Shown: piece by piece, positions 61,177 to 64,000 of the stretch
Layout of the letters: every line of letters starts with the position of its first letter
Position numbering within the stretch: position 1 is the first letter of the stretch
Source of the DNA: Pycnococcus provasolii
Lineage: Eukaryota; Chlorophyta; Pseudoscourfieldiophyceae; Pseudoscourfieldiales
Reading direction: 5' to 3'
NCBI GenBank assembly: GCA_049487715.1
Contig: CP150571.1
Span: 186,001-250,000, forward strand
Length of the DNA stretch: 64,000 bases
Position numbers and translations under genes: made by a program
Notes under the pieces: generated by a model
Told to the model about the DNA's origin: nothing
Database searches by the model: none
Seen by the model: only the letters and a program-made list of their open reading frames with translations

Positions 61177-62613
61177 ATATATATATATGCGTGTATTGTA
61201 TGTATTGTGTGTATTGTATGTACGAGCTGCTATATGGCCCTGCTATATAACTATATATGCTGGTTAAGAAAACAACAATGGCCTGAGCACAAGCGGGCTA
61301 CTATTTATAAAAGAGTTCAACTAGTATATTTAGGTAGCAGCCGGTAATCAAAATCCTCCCGCGGAATGGAGGGATGGGAATGGGACCGGCGGGACTTCTG
61401 GGACCCGCGAAGGCCAAACGCGAGTTCAACACAGACGAAGGACTTGGAGAACTCTCCGCTCCGGAGACGTTGTCTGTTGTCTTGAACTCGAGCGCGAACT
61501 CCGCGAAGTTGAAGTTGGCACCACCAAGTGGCAAGTGGCAAGTTGAAGTGGTACCCGGTAGTTGAGTGAAGTCTCAATTGAGGGGAAGGTTTTCTTAAGT
61601 CGTCTGAAACGCGGCCTCTGTTGTCTGTCCTCTCTCTCTCTCACACAGATCAGCAAGCGACCCTGATGGCGACCCATAGGGCCTTTCTTTTTTTACGAAA
61701 CAAAACCACCCCCTTGCCTTTGGGGGGCCCCCCCCCTTCTTGGGGGAGGAAACACTATTCTTTTTTTTTTTCTCACCCACCCCCCCCCCCCCCCCCCCCC
61801 CCCTCCTTGCCTTGCCGAGGAAAAAAAAAAAAAAAAAAAAAGTATTTTTGTTTTTTCTTTTTTTCCTCCCTCCCTCCCAACCAAACTTGGTCTCTATGTA
61901 TCGCTGTATGTAGGAAGGAATACTCTCCTCCTCCTTCCTCCTCCTCTTGAGTTCTCTTGAGACGCGGCACCGTCCTTACAACTACGTTAAGTTAGACCAT
62001 TGATCACGCGTCTGTTCTCCGAAGTCCGAAGGGTAGGAATACCGTACCAGGAATCTCGTCCGACAACTCTGTCCGAGACTCCGAGAGGACGCAGAAGAGG
62101 ACGCCACCTTCACCTGACACCTGAGGGCACGTCGACAACGGCTCTCCTGAGAGGCTGAGAAGCTGAGAAGGTATGAGTAGACCCAGGTGGGAGACCCAGG
62201 TGGTAGGCCTTCCTAGACCCTACCAGTGACCCTACCTGTAGACCCTACCCCTAGCTAGCCCTAACCCCTAACTCTTTCTCCAGGACATACGACTATCATA
62301 CGACTATGAATACGACTACGATAGGGTCAGGGGTCCAGGGTCTAGGGTTAAGGTGTAGGGCTAGGGCCTAGCTAGGGTCTAGGGTTAGGGTCTAGCGTTA
62401 GGGTAGGGTATAGCGTTAGCGTTAGCGTTAGGGCATAGGGTCTAGGGTTAGCGTTAGGGTTAGGTCTCCCCCTCCTGGTTGAATATTGATGTTTTCTCCC
62501 CCGAACCTGTTCTGATTTTTCCTCCCGCGTCCTGTTCTTTTCCCCCCAGTTCCAACCAACCTCCAATAGGGTCCCCTCGTCGGTTTGGTGTCAGATCAGC
62601 TTTGGTTTGTCCA
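61177..62613. other. Divergent intergenic region with homopolymers and decayed telomere-type repeats
   Basis: The LRRC9-like and TXNDC9 genes diverge from here. It holds a (TA)n/GTATTGTATGTA stretch at 61177-61225, a poly-C run at about 61780-61803 next to a poly-A run at about 61821-61842 (both doubtful in assembly), and degenerate CCCTAA and TTAGGG units at about 62220-62466. The latter include TAGGGTCTAGGGTTAGGG and GCGTTAGCGTTAG variants. No gene is supported. Confidence 0.6.
62220..62466 (+). repeat. Large decayed telomere-type repeat block, both orientations
   Basis: CCCTAC and CCCTAA units (62220-62275) are followed after a CATACGACTA repeat by many TAGGGT, TTAGGG and GCGTTAG units (62325-62466). 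It is the longest such block in the window and ends 148 bases from the TXNDC9 ATG. Confidence 0.85.
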
Positions 62614-63468
62614 ATGGCGGAGCAGTACTCCGACGGCGCGCTGATGAAGACGGGCACGCCGCTGGGCATGCCGGGCTCGCGCGCCGACTCGCGCAACGCC
62701 GAGGGCTTCATGGACCGAGGCACCTTCAACTCGCTCGCCATGGGCAACGTCATGCAGGCAGCGGCGCGCAACATCAAGAAGGAGATGCGCGACGAGCAGG
62801 CCGACTACCTGCGCGCCCTGGAACTTGAGAATTCGCGTGGTGTGGATATTCGTAACTTGAAAATCAACGACGACGACGCTGAAGACGAACTCGCCAAACT
62901 GCACGAAACGCGACTCCAGCAGCTGAAAGAAGCGTCTGAAAAAAGACAAGTCATGAAAGTGAAAGGACACGGACAGTACGAAATCATTGCGCAAGACGAC
63001 TTCCTAGACGCTGTCACGCAGAGCGATCACGTCATTGTGCACTTCTATCACGACGAATTCGAAAGGTGCAAGATCATCGACAAACACCTCAAGGCACTGT
63101 GCCCGAGATACTTCGACACGCGATTCGTACGACTCTCCGCACCAGACTCGCCGTTCTTCGTGAAGAAACTCAACGTGCAGATGCTACCCTGCATCGTCTT
63201 CTTCCACAAAGGTGTGGCGTACGACCGCATCGTCGGGTTCGAGGAATTTGGAGGAAAGGACGACTTCAAGACGTCTGTTCTCGAGGAGCGTCTGCAGAAT
63301 GCGGGCGCAATCAAACCGCGTGATCTTGGCGGGGGCAGCGACGACGACGCGGATGACAACGAGGATGAGCGACGAGAGATGGCGAACCGCGCGCGAAGCT
63401 CAGTCCGCGCTGGCGGACGGCGAGGCAAGGTGGACAGTGATGACGAGGACAGCGACTTCTCCGATTGA
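62614..63468 (+). CDS. TXNDC9: Thioredoxin domain-containing protein 9 (phosducin-like)
   Basis: A 284-residue protein from the ATG at 62614. The N-terminus is helical. Residues about 125-235 form the TXNDC9 thioredoxin-like domain: GHGQYEIIAQDDFLDAVTQS, VIVHFYHDEFERCKIIDKHL, LPCIVFFHKGVAYDRIVGFE and FGGKDDFKTSVLEERLQNAG. The redox CxxC is absent; one Cys is kept in ERCKI, as usual for this phosducin-like family. Family members act with the CCT chaperonin in folding of tubulin and actin. The acidic DDEDSDFSD tail matches orthologues. A TGTAA motif is 56 bases past the stop. Confidence 0.93.
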   Translation: MAEQYSDGALMKTGTPLGMPGSRADSRNAEGFMDRGTFNSLAMGNVMQAAARNIKKEMRDEQADYLRALELENSRGVDIRNLKINDDDAEDELAKLHETRLQQLKEASEKRQVMKVKGHGQYEIIAQDDFLDAVTQSDHVIVHFYHDEFERCKIIDKHLKALCPRYFDTRFVRLSAPDSPFFVKKLNVQMLPCIVFFHKGVAYDRIVGFEEFGGKDDFKTSVLEERLQNAGAIKPRDLGGGSDDDADDNEDERREMANRARSSVRAGGRRGKVDSDDEDSDFSD

Positions 63469-63592
63469 ATCCATCCGCGATCATGTTGAAAGATAAATAA
63501 GCCATTCATTTTTTGAAGCAAGACTGTTGTAAAGGTTTCTTAAATTCTCGATAATATATACATAACTACTCAATTCGTGTCGCGCCTCGGAA

Positions 63593-64000
63593 TCATGGCA
63601 CGACTCGTGCAACAAGCACGCGGTCAAGCATATGCTCGTCCGAAGTACCAGGCACGATGACCACGGCGACGGCACCATGAGCGGTAAGTTTACGCGATGA
63701 ATCTTGCACATCCAATGATTCCGTCGCCGGCGGCGGCACGGTCGGCTCGACAATTTGCATGTCGGCGTGCTCGCCCACTCCATTGTTGAAGTTTTCTCCG
63801 CCACGTAAGCTCGCGTCTAGTGTCGCTGCCAGGGATGGCGACTGCGAGATACATGTGAAGTTAAGAGCTCTCTGCGCAAAATTCCAGAGCACGCTTCCAG
63901 AGCTCAGGAGGAGCATCGACGACGCCCAGAAGCGCTCCGAGCAAAACATCGCGGCGACGAGAAGTATGACGCCTAAGACACTCACGACTGGCGCGCTGAG
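63593..64000 (-). CDS. Membrane protein C-terminus (5' end outside window)
   Basis: The frame is open at the right edge and runs to a stop at 63593-63595, giving 135 visible residues. The first 35 include one or two hydrophobic segments (VLGVILLVAAMFC, ASSMLLLSSGSVLW). The rest is a Pro/Ala/Thr-rich hydrophilic tail ending in VVIVPGTSD and VLVARVVP. No family is recognised. It is convergent with TXNDC9, with 124 bases between the stop codons. Confidence 0.62.
   Translation of the reverse strand, partial: LSAPVVSVLGVILLVAAMFCSERFWASSMLLLSSGSVLWNFAQRALNFTCISQSPSLAATLDASLRGGENFNNGVGEHADMQIVEPTVPPPATESLDVQDSSRKLTAHGAVAVVIVPGTSDEHMLDRVLVARVVP

Overview
The window looks like nuclear DNA of a small, compact-genome green alga (prasinophyte-grade Chlorophyta; genus not determinable here, a Pycnococcus-like picoalga is only a guess). 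The evidence is a nuclear Rieske protein of the cytochrome b6f complex with a green-type sequence, a PsbP-like lumen protein with a Tat signal, a plant-type PEX14 tail, cytosolic ribosomal protein uS10, short GT-AG introns with CTAAC-like branch points, and TGTAA motifs just downstream of many stop codons. There are no operons, ribosome binding sites or CRISPR arrays. About 29 protein genes are supported, most of them single-exon; three have clear introns.

Layout. 1-5.2 kb: a membrane protein running off the left edge, a secreted seven-repeat FG-GAP-like beta-propeller protein, and a mitochondrial carrier. 5.2-11.1 kb: a nucleotide-deaminase-fold protein, a 1000-residue zinc-finger-like protein and a thylakoid-lumen PsbP-like protein, all on the minus strand. 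11.8-16.8 kb: a spliced helical-repeat membrane protein, a family 2 glycosyltransferase and uS10. 17.8-24.4 kb: an LRR protein, PEX14, a secreted kynurenine-formamidase-type cyclase, a PDZ-like protein and an unknown. 24.7-33.6 kb: a voltage-gated, cyclic-nucleotide-type potassium channel, an amino acid transporter, an ankyrin protein and a membrane sulfotransferase. 34.8-38.4 kb: an EF-hand/TM/BspA-repeat protein followed by a broken copy of its repeat region and a Ty3-type integrase tail. 39-46.6 kb: a GCP5-like gamma-tubulin complex component, a small helical protein, a COMM-domain protein and PetC. 46.7-55.3 kb: a small spliced membrane protein, a second glycosyltransferase, a double-MYND protein, a DUF938-type methyltransferase and a phosphoribosyl-pyrophosphate-synthetase-like protein. 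55.8-64 kb: a 1778-residue LRRC9-like protein, TXNDC9 and a membrane protein cut by the right edge.

Organisation. Genes often sit in alternating orientation with 3' ends only 22-270 bp apart, while 5' regions are longer. Short TTAGGG/CCCTAA arrays (telomere-type) occur repeatedly, almost only in 5' flanks and divergent promoter regions and in none of the ten convergent gaps. This is the most unusual non-coding pattern here. The gene set mixes photosynthesis (PetC, PsbP-like), trafficking and peroxisome import, microtubules and cilia-type LRR proteins, and an extracellular group (propeller protein, BspA-repeat receptor-like protein, glycosyltransferases, sulfotransferase).
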